Shown: piece after piece, positions 52,282 to 60,442 of the stretch
Layout: every line of letters begins with the position of its first letter
Numbering within the stretch: the first letter of the stretch is position 1
Source: Micromonospora halophytica
GTDB taxonomy: Bacteria; Actinomycetota; Actinomycetes; Mycobacteriales; Micromonosporaceae
Direction: 5' to 3'
DNA length: 64,000 bases
Assembly: GCF_900090245.1 (NCBI RefSeq)
Contig: NZ_FMDN01000013.1
Span: 62,001-126,000, forward strand
The notes under the pieces: generated by a model
What the model was told of the DNA's origin: nothing
Databases searched by the model: none
What the model saw: the letters and a program-made list of their open reading frames with translations, nothing else
Position numbers and translations under genes: made by a program

Positions 52282-53271
52282 ATGACCAGACGTGCACTTG
52301 TCACCGGAGCCGGCGGCTTCATCGGCAGCCACCTCGTGACCTACCTGCGGAGCCGGGGCTGGTGGGTTCGCGGCGCCGACCTCAAACGGCCGGAGTTCGG
52401 CGACTCGGCGGCGGACGACTTCGTCCTCGGCGACCTACGGGAGCCGGACGTCTGCCGGCGGGCGTGCGAGGGCGTCACCGAGGTGTACGCGTTGGCAGCC
52501 GACATGGGCGGCATGGGCTTCATCTCGAAGGACCCGGCCACGATCCTGCGCAACAACGCGCTGATCAACCTGCACACGATCGAGGCCGCCCGGCTGGCCG
52601 GCGCGACGCGCTACTTCCTCGCCTCGTCCGCGTGCATCTATCCGGAGTACGCGCAGACGACGCCGGACCTGCGGCCGCTCCGCGAATCCGACGCCTTTCC
52701 CGCCGGGCCTCAGGACTCCTACGGATGGGAGAAGCTGATGGCGGAGCGGCTCTGCGTCTACTACGCGGACCAGTACAGCCTGGACGTACGGATCGCGCGC
52801 TACCACAACGTCTACGGCCCGTACGGCACCTACGACGGCGGCCGTGAGAAGGCGCCCGCGGCGCTGTGCCGCAAGGTCGCCGAGGCGCCTCCCGGCGCGG
52901 ACGTGGAGATCTGGGGCGACGGTCGGCAGACCCGGTCGTTCTGTTTCATCGACGACTGCGTCGAGGGCACGTACCGCCTCATGCGCAGCGACCACGCCGA
53001 ACCGGTGAACATCGGCTCGGATCGCCTGGTGACCATCGACGAGCTGGCCGCGCTGGTGATGGCCGCCGCCGGCCGCGACGACCTGCGGCTGCGCCACGTC
53101 GCCGGCCCGCAGGGGGTGCGCGGGCGCAACTCCGACAACACACTGGTACGCGAGGTCCTCGGGTGGGCCCCCGGGATCCCGCTCGAGGACGGCCTGCGCG
53201 TCACGTACCGCTGGATCGCCGAGCAGGTGACGGCCCGGCACGGCGAACCGGCGCAGACGGCCCCCGCATGA
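52282..53271 (+). CDS. GDP-mannose 3,5-epimerase homologue
   Basis: The protein has 329 residues. The extended-SDR start is RALVTGAGGFIGSHLVTYLRS. ALAADMGGMGFISKDPATILRNN, SACIYPEYAQ, PQDSYGWEKLMAERLC (YxxxK) and RYHNVYGPYGTYDGGREKAPAALCRKV closely follow the plant GDP-mannose 3,5-epimerase pattern, including the family-specific GGREKAPAA. That enzyme makes GDP-L-galactose and GDP-L-gulose; a homologue supplies L-gulose in bleomycin-type pathways. GAAGGG precedes the ATG. It opens a series of six genes joined by ATGA overlaps. It probably supplies an L-sugar to one of the nearby transferases. Confidence 0.88.
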   Translation: MTRRALVTGAGGFIGSHLVTYLRSRGWWVRGADLKRPEFGDSAADDFVLGDLREPDVCRRACEGVTEVYALAADMGGMGFISKDPATILRNNALINLHTIEAARLAGATRYFLASSACIYPEYAQTTPDLRPLRESDAFPAGPQDSYGWEKLMAERLCVYYADQYSLDVRIARYHNVYGPYGTYDGGREKAPAALCRKVAEAPPGADVEIWGDGRQTRSFCFIDDCVEGTYRLMRSDHAEPVNIGSDRLVTIDELAALVMAAAGRDDLRLRHVAGPQGVRGRNSDNTLVREVLGWAPGIPLEDGLRVTYRWIAEQVTARHGEPAQTAPA

Positions 53272-54032
53272 CCGCACCCGGCTTCGTGTTGTTCGACCTC
53301 GACGGCACGCTCATCCGGCCCGGCGCCCGGATCCAGCGCCGGCACATGTCCGCGATGGCCGCCGCCATCGCCGACGTCTGCGGAACGGCCGAGGAGTTCC
53401 GCTACGCGGGCGGCCAGCTCTGGTACGCCGACATCGACCTCGCGGGTTTCACCGACGCCGGCACGGTGTGCGCGGCCCTCCGTCATCACGGGATCGGGGC
53501 GGCTCGGGTGCGGCACCTCACCCGGCAGGTCATGGCCGCCCTCGATGCGCGCCTGGGCCAGGACCCGGAGCAGATCGGCAACCAGGCGGGGGACCTGCTT
53601 CCCGGCTGCCGCGCGCTGCTGGAGGCGCTGCGCGGGCACGGCTGCCCCCTGGGCATGAGCACCGGCAACGCCCGGTCGGTGGCCCGGTGGAAGATGCGCC
53701 GTACCGGCCTGGCGGACCTGCTGTACGACGGCGGCTTCGGCGACACCGCGCGGGACCGCGACGACGTCGTGGCGGCGGGGGTGGCCGCGCTGGGCGCACC
53801 GGGCAACGGCGTCGTGATCGGCGACACCGCCAAGGACGTCACCGCGGCGCACGCGGCCGGCCTGCGCTGCCTCGCGGTCACCACCGGGGCGACCTCGCCG
53901 GAGGACCTGCACGCGGCCGGGGCGGACTCGGTCGTCACCGACCTGACCGGTGGCCGCGCGTTGGACGCGGTGCTCCGGCTGCTCGCCAATCCGACGGGCT
54001 TCCCGAGGCCACGAAAGGTCTGCCACCTATGA
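53268..54032 (+). CDS. HAD-superfamily phosphatase
   Basis: The protein has 254 residues. Motif I is VLFDLDGTLIRPG, motif II is GMSTGN, and motif IV is VVIGDTAKDVTAAHAAG, with a cap domain between I and II. This is a phosphoglycolate-phosphatase-like C1-cap HAD enzyme. It overlaps both neighbours by ATGA. In this setting it may dephosphorylate a sugar or cyclitol phosphate, like BlmG-linked or aminocyclitol phosphatases. The exact substrate cannot be told. Confidence 0.87.
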   Translation: MTAPGFVLFDLDGTLIRPGARIQRRHMSAMAAAIADVCGTAEEFRYAGGQLWYADIDLAGFTDAGTVCAALRHHGIGAARVRHLTRQVMAALDARLGQDPEQIGNQAGDLLPGCRALLEALRGHGCPLGMSTGNARSVARWKMRRTGLADLLYDGGFGDTARDRDDVVAAGVAALGAPGNGVVIGDTAKDVTAAHAAGLRCLAVTTGATSPEDLHAAGADSVVTDLTGGRALDAVLRLLANPTGFPRPRKVCHL

Positions 54033-55180
54033 GCGAGACACTCCCCCGCGTCGACGTCGTGATGACGACCATCGGTGACGGCGCCGCGTTCCTGTCGGCC
54101 TACCGCACACTGTTGGGCCGCATCGACGCGTCCGACCGCGTGCGAATCGTCATCATCCCGGACCGCAAGACGCCGGCCAGCCTGTTCGAGACCGTCGAGC
54201 AGGCACGGCGATCCGGCCTCGACGTGGTCTGCCCGACGGTCGCCGAGCAGGACGCGATGCTGGCCGCGCTGGGCGCGCCCACCCTCGTTCCCTACGACTC
54301 CGACAACCGGCGCAACATCGGCTACCTGATGTCCTGGCAGTCCGACGCCGACTTCCTCATCTCGGTCGACGACGACAACTTCCCCGTGGACGACCAGTTC
54401 TTCGCCGCGCACGCCGTGGTCGCCGCGGGTCCCCGTCCCGCACGGGTCGTCTCCGCCGACTCCGGCTGGTGGAATCCGTGCGACCAGCTCGCGGTCGAGC
54501 CGATGCCGGTGTACCCGCGCGGCTTCCCCTACGCGCACCGCACGCCCACCCCGACCACGGAGCGCACCGAGACCGTCGACGTGCGGATCAACGCCGGACT
54601 GTGGCTCGGCGATCCCGACGTCGACGCGATCACCCGGATCGCCGTGCGACCGGACGTGACCGCGATGCCGGCCCCGGCCGTGGTCTTCGACACGGACACC
54701 TGGGCGCCGGTGAACTCGCAGAACACCGCCGTGCACCGGGACGCCCTGCCGGCCTACTACTTCCCCCGGATGGGCTACCGGCACCACGGCCAGGAGATCG
54801 ACCGGTACGCCGACATCTTCAGCGGCTACTTCGTCCAGGCGTGCGCGAAACATCTCGGTCACGCCGTACGCTTCGGCGACCCTCTGGCCATGCACGCCCG
54901 CAACGAGCACCTGCTCCTGCGCGACCTCCAGCAGGAGCTGACCGCGATCGCGCTGCTGGAGGACGTCCTCGCCTGGCTGCCCGGCTGCAAGCTCGACGGC
55001 GACACCTACACCGAGGCGTACCTGTCGCTGTCGTACCAGCTCCAGGATGCCGTGGAAGGGATGTCCGGCCGGTTGTGGACCCACGAGCTGCGAGGTTTCG
55101 TCCACCAGATGGCCCACCTGATGCGGCAGTGGATCGGTGTGCTCCAGCGCTGCCAGGGCACCGGTCCGGCGCCGGCATGA
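54029..55180 (+). CDS. RGP/UDP-arabinopyranose-mutase-like glycosyltransferase
   Basis: The protein has 383 residues. VDVVMTTIGDGAAFLSAYRTLL opens a GT-A fold; the donor motif is LISVDDDNFPVDDQFF (DDD), and NRRNIGYLMSWQSDADF precedes it as in reversibly glycosylated polypeptides. Downstream WAPVNSQNTAVHRDALPAYYFPRMGYRHH is also of that type. The C-terminal 100 residues are helical (LQDAVEGMSGRLWTHELRGFVHQMAHLMRQW) and not recognised. It could transfer or isomerise a furanose/pyranose sugar. It is coupled by ATGA on both sides. Confidence 0.72.
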   Translation: MSETLPRVDVVMTTIGDGAAFLSAYRTLLGRIDASDRVRIVIIPDRKTPASLFETVEQARRSGLDVVCPTVAEQDAMLAALGAPTLVPYDSDNRRNIGYLMSWQSDADFLISVDDDNFPVDDQFFAAHAVVAAGPRPARVVSADSGWWNPCDQLAVEPMPVYPRGFPYAHRTPTPTTERTETVDVRINAGLWLGDPDVDAITRIAVRPDVTAMPAPAVVFDTDTWAPVNSQNTAVHRDALPAYYFPRMGYRHHGQEIDRYADIFSGYFVQACAKHLGHAVRFGDPLAMHARNEHLLLRDLQQELTAIALLEDVLAWLPGCKLDGDTYTEAYLSLSYQLQDAVEGMSGRLWTHELRGFVHQMAHLMRQWIGVLQRCQGTGPAPA

Positions 55181-55911
55181 CGCGCCGTACCGTACTCGTG
55201 ACCGGCGCGACCGGGGCCATCGGTCAGGCGGTCGCCGCAGCCTTGGCCGACGCGGACACGTCCCTGGTGCTGCACTACCACCGCGACGCCGAGACGGCTG
55301 CGCGGCTCACGGACGAGCTGGCGCCGCGCGCCGCCGCTGTCACCACGGTCCGCGCCGACGTCGGCTCCGCGGCCGGGCTCGCCACACTCCTGGCGGCTGC
55401 GCGGCGGGCCGGGCCGGTGGACGTGCTCGTCAGCAACGCGGCGACGCTGCGCCCCGCCGCCGTGTCGCGGCTGCGCGACGAGGACTGGTCCGCGAGCCTG
55501 GCGGTCAACCTGACGGCGGCGATGACGCTCATCCGAGGGGTGGCGCCCGACATGACCAGCCGGGGCTACGGCCGGATCGTGGTCACCACCTCCGTGGCCG
55601 GGCTGCGGGGTTGGCCGTTCCAGGCCGCGTACGCCAGCGCCAAGGCCGGCCTGGTGGGTCTGGTCAAGTCGGTGGCCCGGGAGACCGCGCGGTTCGGGGT
55701 GACGGCGAACGCGGTGGCCCCCGGCTACGTCCCGTCGGCGATGAGCACCCAGGGTGGCGAACGGGCGCGCGAGGCGATCCTGGCCCAGACACCGATGGGG
55801 CGGGTCGGTACGCCCGCCGAGGTGGCGGCGGCGGTGGCGTTCCTGGCCTCGCCCGCAGCCTCGTACATCACCGGCCAGGTCCTGGCGGTCGACGGAGGGA
55901 TGAGCGCATGA
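55177..55911 (+). CDS. Ketoreductase (FabG-like SDR)
   Basis: The protein has 244 residues. TVLVTGATGAIGQAVAAAL, VSNAATLRPAAV, VTTSVAGLRGWPFQAAYASAKAG (Ser, YxxxK) and the C-terminal YITGQVLAVDGGMSA are all typical of FabG-type 3-oxoacyl-ACP reductases. It directly precedes a free-standing acyltransferase and lies opposite a KS/KS-like pair, so reduction of an ACP-bound beta-keto group is the likeliest role. It is ATGA-coupled to its neighbours. Confidence 0.88.
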   Translation: MTRRTVLVTGATGAIGQAVAAALADADTSLVLHYHRDAETAARLTDELAPRAAAVTTVRADVGSAAGLATLLAAARRAGPVDVLVSNAATLRPAAVSRLRDEDWSASLAVNLTAAMTLIRGVAPDMTSRGYGRIVVTTSVAGLRGWPFQAAYASAKAGLVGLVKSVARETARFGVTANAVAPGYVPSAMSTQGGERAREAILAQTPMGRVGTPAEVAAAVAFLASPAASYITGQVLAVDGGMSA

Positions 55912-56852
55912 GGTCGCCCCGGTATGCCCTGCTCTTCCCGGGACAGGGCGCGCAGTTCCCCGGCATGGCCGAGCGGTTCCACGACAGGTCGCCGACGGTG
56001 CGCGACCTGTTCGACACGGCCGAGCGGCAGACCGGCCTGCCGCTGCGCCAGATCTGTTTCCACACCGACCGGATCGACCAGGCGCGTACGGACTGGAATC
56101 AGCCGGCGGTGTTCCTGGCCGGGCTCGCCGGTTGGTACGCGCTGACCGAGGAGTGGGAGCGCCGCGGCGTGACCAACCCACCGGTCTGCGTGGCCGGGCA
56201 CAGCCTCGGTCATTTCACCGCCCTGGCCGCGGCCGGTGCGCTGTCCACGCCCGACGCTCTCGAACTGGTCCGCCGCCGGGGTGAGCTGATGCACGCGGCG
56301 AGCCTCGCCTCGGGGGGCGCGATGGCCACCCTGGTCGGGCTGGCCGAGTCGACCGTCGCCCGCCTCGTTCGGGAAGCCGACGACCGGGCCGTGTCGGTGG
56401 CCGCCGTGAACGGTCCCGACCAGGTGGTGGTCTCCGGCGCGGACAGCGCCGTCGAGAAGGTGATGGACCGCGCGCTGCACGCGGGCGCCGAGCGGGTCGT
56501 CCGGCTCGCCATCGCCCTCGCCGCGCACTCACCGTTGATGGCCTCGGCCGCCGCGCAGTTCGCGCCGTTGGTGTCCGCCGCCGCCCTGCGCGAACCCCGG
56601 ACGCCGGTGCTGCTCAACACCACCGGCCACGCCAGCCGCGACGTCGCGGAGATCCGGGCCGACCTGCACCGGCACATGCTGGCTCCGGTGCAGTGGTGGC
56701 GGTGCCTGCAGACCGCCCGGGACGCCGGCGTCGAGCTGCTGGTCGACGGAGGACCTGGCCGCACGCTGAGCAAGGTCATGCGCCGGGATCTACCGGCCGG
56801 CGCCGTGCATTCGCTGGATCATCCCCGTGGAGCGGAGGCGTTGCTGCCATGA
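55908..56852 (+). CDS. Stand-alone malonyl/acyl-CoA:ACP acyltransferase
   Basis: The protein has 314 residues. YALLFPGQGAQFPGMAERF, VAGHSLGHFTALAAAGAL (catalytic Ser in GHSLGH) and LAAHSPLMASAA (catalytic His region) define a FabD-type transferase. It differs from housekeeping FabD in sequence detail (LAAH where FabD has a VxxH; the extender-specificity loop is unclear). It would charge the ACP fused to the KS at 60439-61827, or another carrier. ATGA coupling on both sides ties it to the ketoreductase and a glycosyltransferase. Confidence 0.87.
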   Translation: MRSPRYALLFPGQGAQFPGMAERFHDRSPTVRDLFDTAERQTGLPLRQICFHTDRIDQARTDWNQPAVFLAGLAGWYALTEEWERRGVTNPPVCVAGHSLGHFTALAAAGALSTPDALELVRRRGELMHAASLASGGAMATLVGLAESTVARLVREADDRAVSVAAVNGPDQVVVSGADSAVEKVMDRALHAGAERVVRLAIALAAHSPLMASAAAQFAPLVSAAALREPRTPVLLNTTGHASRDVAEIRADLHRHMLAPVQWWRCLQTARDAGVELLVDGGPGRTLSKVMRRDLPAGAVHSLDHPRGAEALLP

Positions 56853-58111
56853 GCCCCAGAGTTCTCTTCTGCCCCTGGTCGGCCGGGGGCGGCGCCGGGT
56901 ACACCGGGCGGGCACTGGCCGCCGCGGCACGCCTGGACGGGCGCTTCGAGTGCGCCTTCGGCCCGTCCGGAGTGGCCCGGATGGTCGCCGAGGGCGGCCA
57001 CCGGATGATCGGCGAACCGGCCGGCGACACCGCGCCGGAGGTCGTGCCCGCGTTCCTGCCGTTCGCCAACGTCGAGCGGGTCTTCGCGGTCACCGCGCGC
57101 TACTACCGTCCGCGTGTGCTCTCCGAGCACCTGCGGCGCGACCTGGCCGCGATCGACGAGTACCGGCCGGACATCGTGGTCACCGACATGCAGCCGACGG
57201 CGGTGCTGGCCGCGCGGCTGCGCGGGCTGCCACTGGTGTCGATCGCCGACACCGACTTCCTCGACCCGTCTCCGAACTCGTGGATGCCGTGGAGCTGCGC
57301 CCCACCGACGGCCCTGCTGCCGCATCCCAGCGCCCTGGACGCCATCAACAGCGTCGCCACCGGGCTGGGGCTGGACCCGATCGGGAGTGTCCCCGAGCTG
57401 TTGTGGGGTGACCTGACGGTGGTGCCGAGTTCGCCGTTGGTGGAGGCGCCACCCCCGGCGCCGCCGGGACGTGCTGGCCCGGTCTACGTCGGCCCGCTCT
57501 ACTGGGACCCGCCCGGAGCGCCGTACCTGCCTCGCGCGGCTGCCGGTACCCGGCGGGTGTACGTCTCCATCGGCAGCGGCGGTATGGTCACCGACACGGC
57601 ACTGCGCGAGGTGCTGGCCGCCTGCGACCGTCCCGACCTGTCGGTCTTCCTCTCGGCCGGCTTCCAGCGGCGGGACTGGCTGGCCCGCCACTCGAACGTC
57701 GAGCTCGGTGGCTTCACCGGGATCACCGGACCCATCACCTGGGCGGATCTGATGGTCAACCACGGCGGCTACTCCACGGTGATCGCCGGCCTGCTGCACG
57801 GCACCCCGCAGGTGGTCCTGCCGTTCATGTCCGAACAGGAGGCCAACGGGCGGCTGTTCCTGGCCGACCACGGAGCGGGCCTGGTGGCGCGGACGACCCG
57901 GGTGGAGCAGGACGGCCGGATCCGGTACGTCAACCGGCACTCCGGGGACACCGACGACCCGGTGGTGCCGGCGGCCGACCTGCGGCTGACGATCCAGGAG
58001 GCCCTCGACGACCCGACGCTGGCGCAGCGGGCCGACTACGCTCGCGACAGCCTGACCCGGCTCCGCGCCGACGCCGATCTGGCGGAGCTGTTCGCCACGC
58101 TGCTGCGCTGA
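56849..58111 (+). CDS. UDP-glycosyltransferase-like (GT1/GT28) protein
   Basis: The protein has 420 residues and is a GT-B fold. VLFCPWSAGGGAGYTGRAL is the N-terminal loop, DIVVTDMQPTAVLAARLRGLPLVSIADTDFL the acceptor domain, VYVSIGSGGMVTDTALREVL the linker strand, and LMVNHGGYSTVIAGLLHGTPQVVLPFMSEQEANG the donor motif, with HGG and EQE replacing the usual DQ. This is an MGT-type transferase for lipophilic acceptors. It ends the plus-strand series; a weak 7-bp inverted repeat (58106-58112 with 58160-58166) lies in the 49-bp gap before the convergent ligase gene. Confidence 0.88.
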   Translation: MSPRVLFCPWSAGGGAGYTGRALAAAARLDGRFECAFGPSGVARMVAEGGHRMIGEPAGDTAPEVVPAFLPFANVERVFAVTARYYRPRVLSEHLRRDLAAIDEYRPDIVVTDMQPTAVLAARLRGLPLVSIADTDFLDPSPNSWMPWSCAPPTALLPHPSALDAINSVATGLGLDPIGSVPELLWGDLTVVPSSPLVEAPPPAPPGRAGPVYVGPLYWDPPGAPYLPRAAAGTRRVYVSIGSGGMVTDTALREVLAACDRPDLSVFLSAGFQRRDWLARHSNVELGGFTGITGPITWADLMVNHGGYSTVIAGLLHGTPQVVLPFMSEQEANGRLFLADHGAGLVARTTRVEQDGRIRYVNRHSGDTDDPVVPAADLRLTIQEALDDPTLAQRADYARDSLTRLRADADLAELFATLLR

Positions 58112-58160
58112 CGGAGCGCGCCTGCTCGGCGACGAGCGGGGCTGCCCGCCGGCCGGCCGG

Positions 58161-59540
58161 TCAGCGCCACGTCCCGTCGGCCAGCCCGCGCAGCAGTTCG
58201 GAGCGGAGCAGCTTGCCGTTCGGGTTGCGGGGCAGCCGGTCGACGACCACGATCCGGGTCGGCACCTTGTACGGTGCCAGCCGTCCGCGCAGGAACGAGA
58301 CGAGCGAGCGGTGGTCCAGCTCGTGCCCGGTCTCCACGAACGCCACGACCTCCTGGTCCCCCACGGCGCCCGGCGCACCCACGACCGCGCACTCCCGTAC
58401 GGCGGGGAACAGCCGCAGCGCTTCCTCCACCTCGACGGTCGAGACCTTGTTGCCGGCCACGTTGAGCGTGCCGCCGCGGCGTCCGAGCAGGTAGAGCCGG
58501 CCGTCGGTGTCGAGCCGGCCGATGTCGCCGGTGGAGGTCGGGCCGTCCGGCGCACCGACGGTGACGCCCGTCGACGGTCCGCCGGTGTGCACCCGGGTCG
58601 CCGGGCCGGCGCAGCGTACGACGACGTCACCGGGGCCGGGGGCGGGATCGACGCCGAGGGTGACCCCGGCGAGTGGCCGCCCCACCGAGCCGGGCACCGA
58701 CTCGGTGTCGAGCGTCAGCATCCCGTGCTCCGAGGTGCCGTAGTGCTCGCCGATGGGCCAGCCGACCGTCGCCGTCCAGCGCTGCCGGTCTTCAGGCGGC
58801 AGCGGCGCGCCCGCCGAGACACACAGCCGGGGCCGCTGTCGGGTGCTGAGTCCGGCGGAGAACCACCGGTACAGCAGCGGTACGGAGAGCAGCACCGCCA
58901 CCCGGCGTCGGTCGAGGGCGGCGGCCACGGTACGGGGACCGGGCTGCCGGTCCAGGGCCACGTAGGTGGCGCCGGCGGTCAGCGTCGTGACGATGCCACC
59001 GCAGAGGGCGTAGCTGTGGTGCGGCGGCGTGGTGCAGGCGAGAGTCTCGCCCTCGGACAGTTCCAGCGCTTCGGCGAACGCGCGGGAGTTGGCGGTCACG
59101 GCCGCCCAGGGTCGCTCCACGCATTTCGGCCAGCCCTCGCTGCCGGAGGTGGACAGCCCCAGGCCGGCGGGGCTGCCCGGCTCGGGCGTGCCGCCCTGCT
59201 CGGGACGGTGCGGCGCCCGGACCGGCTCTGCGTCCAGGGGCAGGATGTGGTCGGCGCGGAACAGCGCAGCCGCGCGGGTGCGTTCGGCCTCGCTGGCCTT
59301 CGGGTCGCCGACCAGCAACGGCACATCCGCGATCGTGGCGGCCGTGACCGCCTCGGCGACCCGGGCGGCACACCGCGCGAGGACGGCCGGTCGGCCGCCC
59401 AGGCGCGACGCGAGTCGCTCCGCCCTTCGCATCAGCTCGGCATAGGTGAGGATCTCCTCGGCGGTGACGACCGCTGGCCGGCCGGGATGGCGGCGGGCGA
59501 CCTCGGCCAGCGCGTCCACGAACCAGGGCGCGTCGCTCAT
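58161..59540 (-). CDS. Small ANL-superfamily adenylate-forming ligase
   Basis: The protein has 459 residues, shorter than most ANL enzymes. Motifs are STSGSEGWPKCVERPW (P-loop), TTPPHHSYALCGG, GEHYGTSEHGML (A5), STGDIGRLDTDGRLYLLGRRGGTLNVAGNKVSTVEVEEAL (A7-A8) and PRNPNGKLLRSELLRG with the A10 lysine. It resembles benzoate/4-hydroxybenzoate-CoA ligases and stand-alone A-domains. It may load a short acid onto the ACP of the KS fusion. Start ATG 59540 overlaps the KS-like stop (ATGA). The N-terminal region is compact, which fits activation of a small acid. Confidence 0.82.
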   Translation of the reverse strand: MSDAPWFVDALAEVARRHPGRPAVVTAEEILTYAELMRRAERLASRLGGRPAVLARCAARVAEAVTAATIADVPLLVGDPKASEAERTRAAALFRADHILPLDAEPVRAPHRPEQGGTPEPGSPAGLGLSTSGSEGWPKCVERPWAAVTANSRAFAEALELSEGETLACTTPPHHSYALCGGIVTTLTAGATYVALDRQPGPRTVAAALDRRRVAVLLSVPLLYRWFSAGLSTRQRPRLCVSAGAPLPPEDRQRWTATVGWPIGEHYGTSEHGMLTLDTESVPGSVGRPLAGVTLGVDPAPGPGDVVVRCAGPATRVHTGGPSTGVTVGAPDGPTSTGDIGRLDTDGRLYLLGRRGGTLNVAGNKVSTVEVEEALRLFPAVRECAVVGAPGAVGDQEVVAFVETGHELDHRSLVSFLRGRLAPYKVPTRIVVVDRLPRNPNGKLLRSELLRGLADGTWR

Positions 59541-60442
59541 CGCAGCAGCACCACGTCCCACGTGCGGGCCCGGCCGGCCACCACGATGACCGCGCCGGGG
59601 GGTTCGTCGCCCGGCGGACCGACGGCCTCGGCCAGGGCTCTGATCGGGCCGACCGCCGGCGAGGAAGCACCGCCGACCCAGGTCCGGACCCGGGGCAGGG
59701 TCACCGCGAAGTCGGCCCTGGCGGCGTGCTGATCGGCGACGGTGCCGCCACACAACCGAGCATCGGAGACGGCGTCCGGCGCGACCCCGGCGGCGTCCAG
59801 CACGTCGTGCAGGTCCCGGCTGTTCGTCACCCCCCGAGCGACGAAGAGCCGGCGGCCGGCTCCGTCGGCCTCCCGGCCGAGCAACACCGCCGCCACCTCG
59901 CCGAACTCGGCGTGATGCGGCACCGCGAGCCGATCCAGCGCCGCGTCGGCGAACGGGGTCAACGCCTCGTAGCCGCCCACCACGACCGTCTCGGCCTGAC
60001 CGGTCGTCAGCCGCCGGACGGCGTGGCCGAGGGCCTGTGTCCCGCCGTCGCGCCCGAGCAGCGTGGTCGCCGCGCCGCCCAGCCCGTGCGCCATCGCCGC
60101 GGCGGAGACCAGCGAGTGCGGCGAATAGTAGACGAACATCTCCGGCGCCAACCACCTCGGGCCGGCGAGGTCGAGCTGCTCGTGCATGACCTCGCCGACC
60201 CGCGCCATGCCGTACAGGGTGCCCACCGCCATCTCGGTGTCCCGGCGAGCGGCCTCGTCCAGCCCTGCCGCCTTGACGACCCGACCGACGACGTCGGTGA
60301 ACCGGTCGACCACGATGCGAGCGAACGCGGGCTCGGCGGGCCAGCCGTCGCGCCCCCGCCGCCGGTTCGCCGTCGCCTCGTCGAGGTCGAATCGATCGCT
60401 GCCACCGGCGGCCAACCACGCCGTGGAGATCGTGGCCGTCAT
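59537..60442 (-). CDS. Truncated KS-like protein without active-site cysteine
   Basis: The protein has 301 residues. It has the thiolase-fold nucleophile-helix region LLGRDGGTQALGHAVRRLTTGQAETVVVGGYEAL near 128-160, the counterpart of the TACSAGAQAIG segment of ketosynthases, but Arg131 replaces Cys. The two C-terminal His motifs are absent and the C-terminal half is short. It therefore resembles chain-length-factor or Ketoacyl-synt_2-type partners. It is coupled by ATGA to the ACP-KS gene and to the ligase gene. A heterodimer with the ACP-KS is likely, by analogy to KS-alpha/KS-beta pairs. Confidence 0.75.
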   Translation of the reverse strand: MTATISTAWLAAGGSDRFDLDEATANRRRGRDGWPAEPAFARIVVDRFTDVVGRVVKAAGLDEAARRDTEMAVGTLYGMARVGEVMHEQLDLAGPRWLAPEMFVYYSPHSLVSAAAMAHGLGGAATTLLGRDGGTQALGHAVRRLTTGQAETVVVGGYEALTPFADAALDRLAVPHHAEFGEVAAVLLGREADGAGRRLFVARGVTNSRDLHDVLDAAGVAPDAVSDARLCGGTVADQHAARADFAVTLPRVRTWVGGASSPAVGPIRALAEAVGPPGDEPPGAVIVVAGRARTWDVVLLR

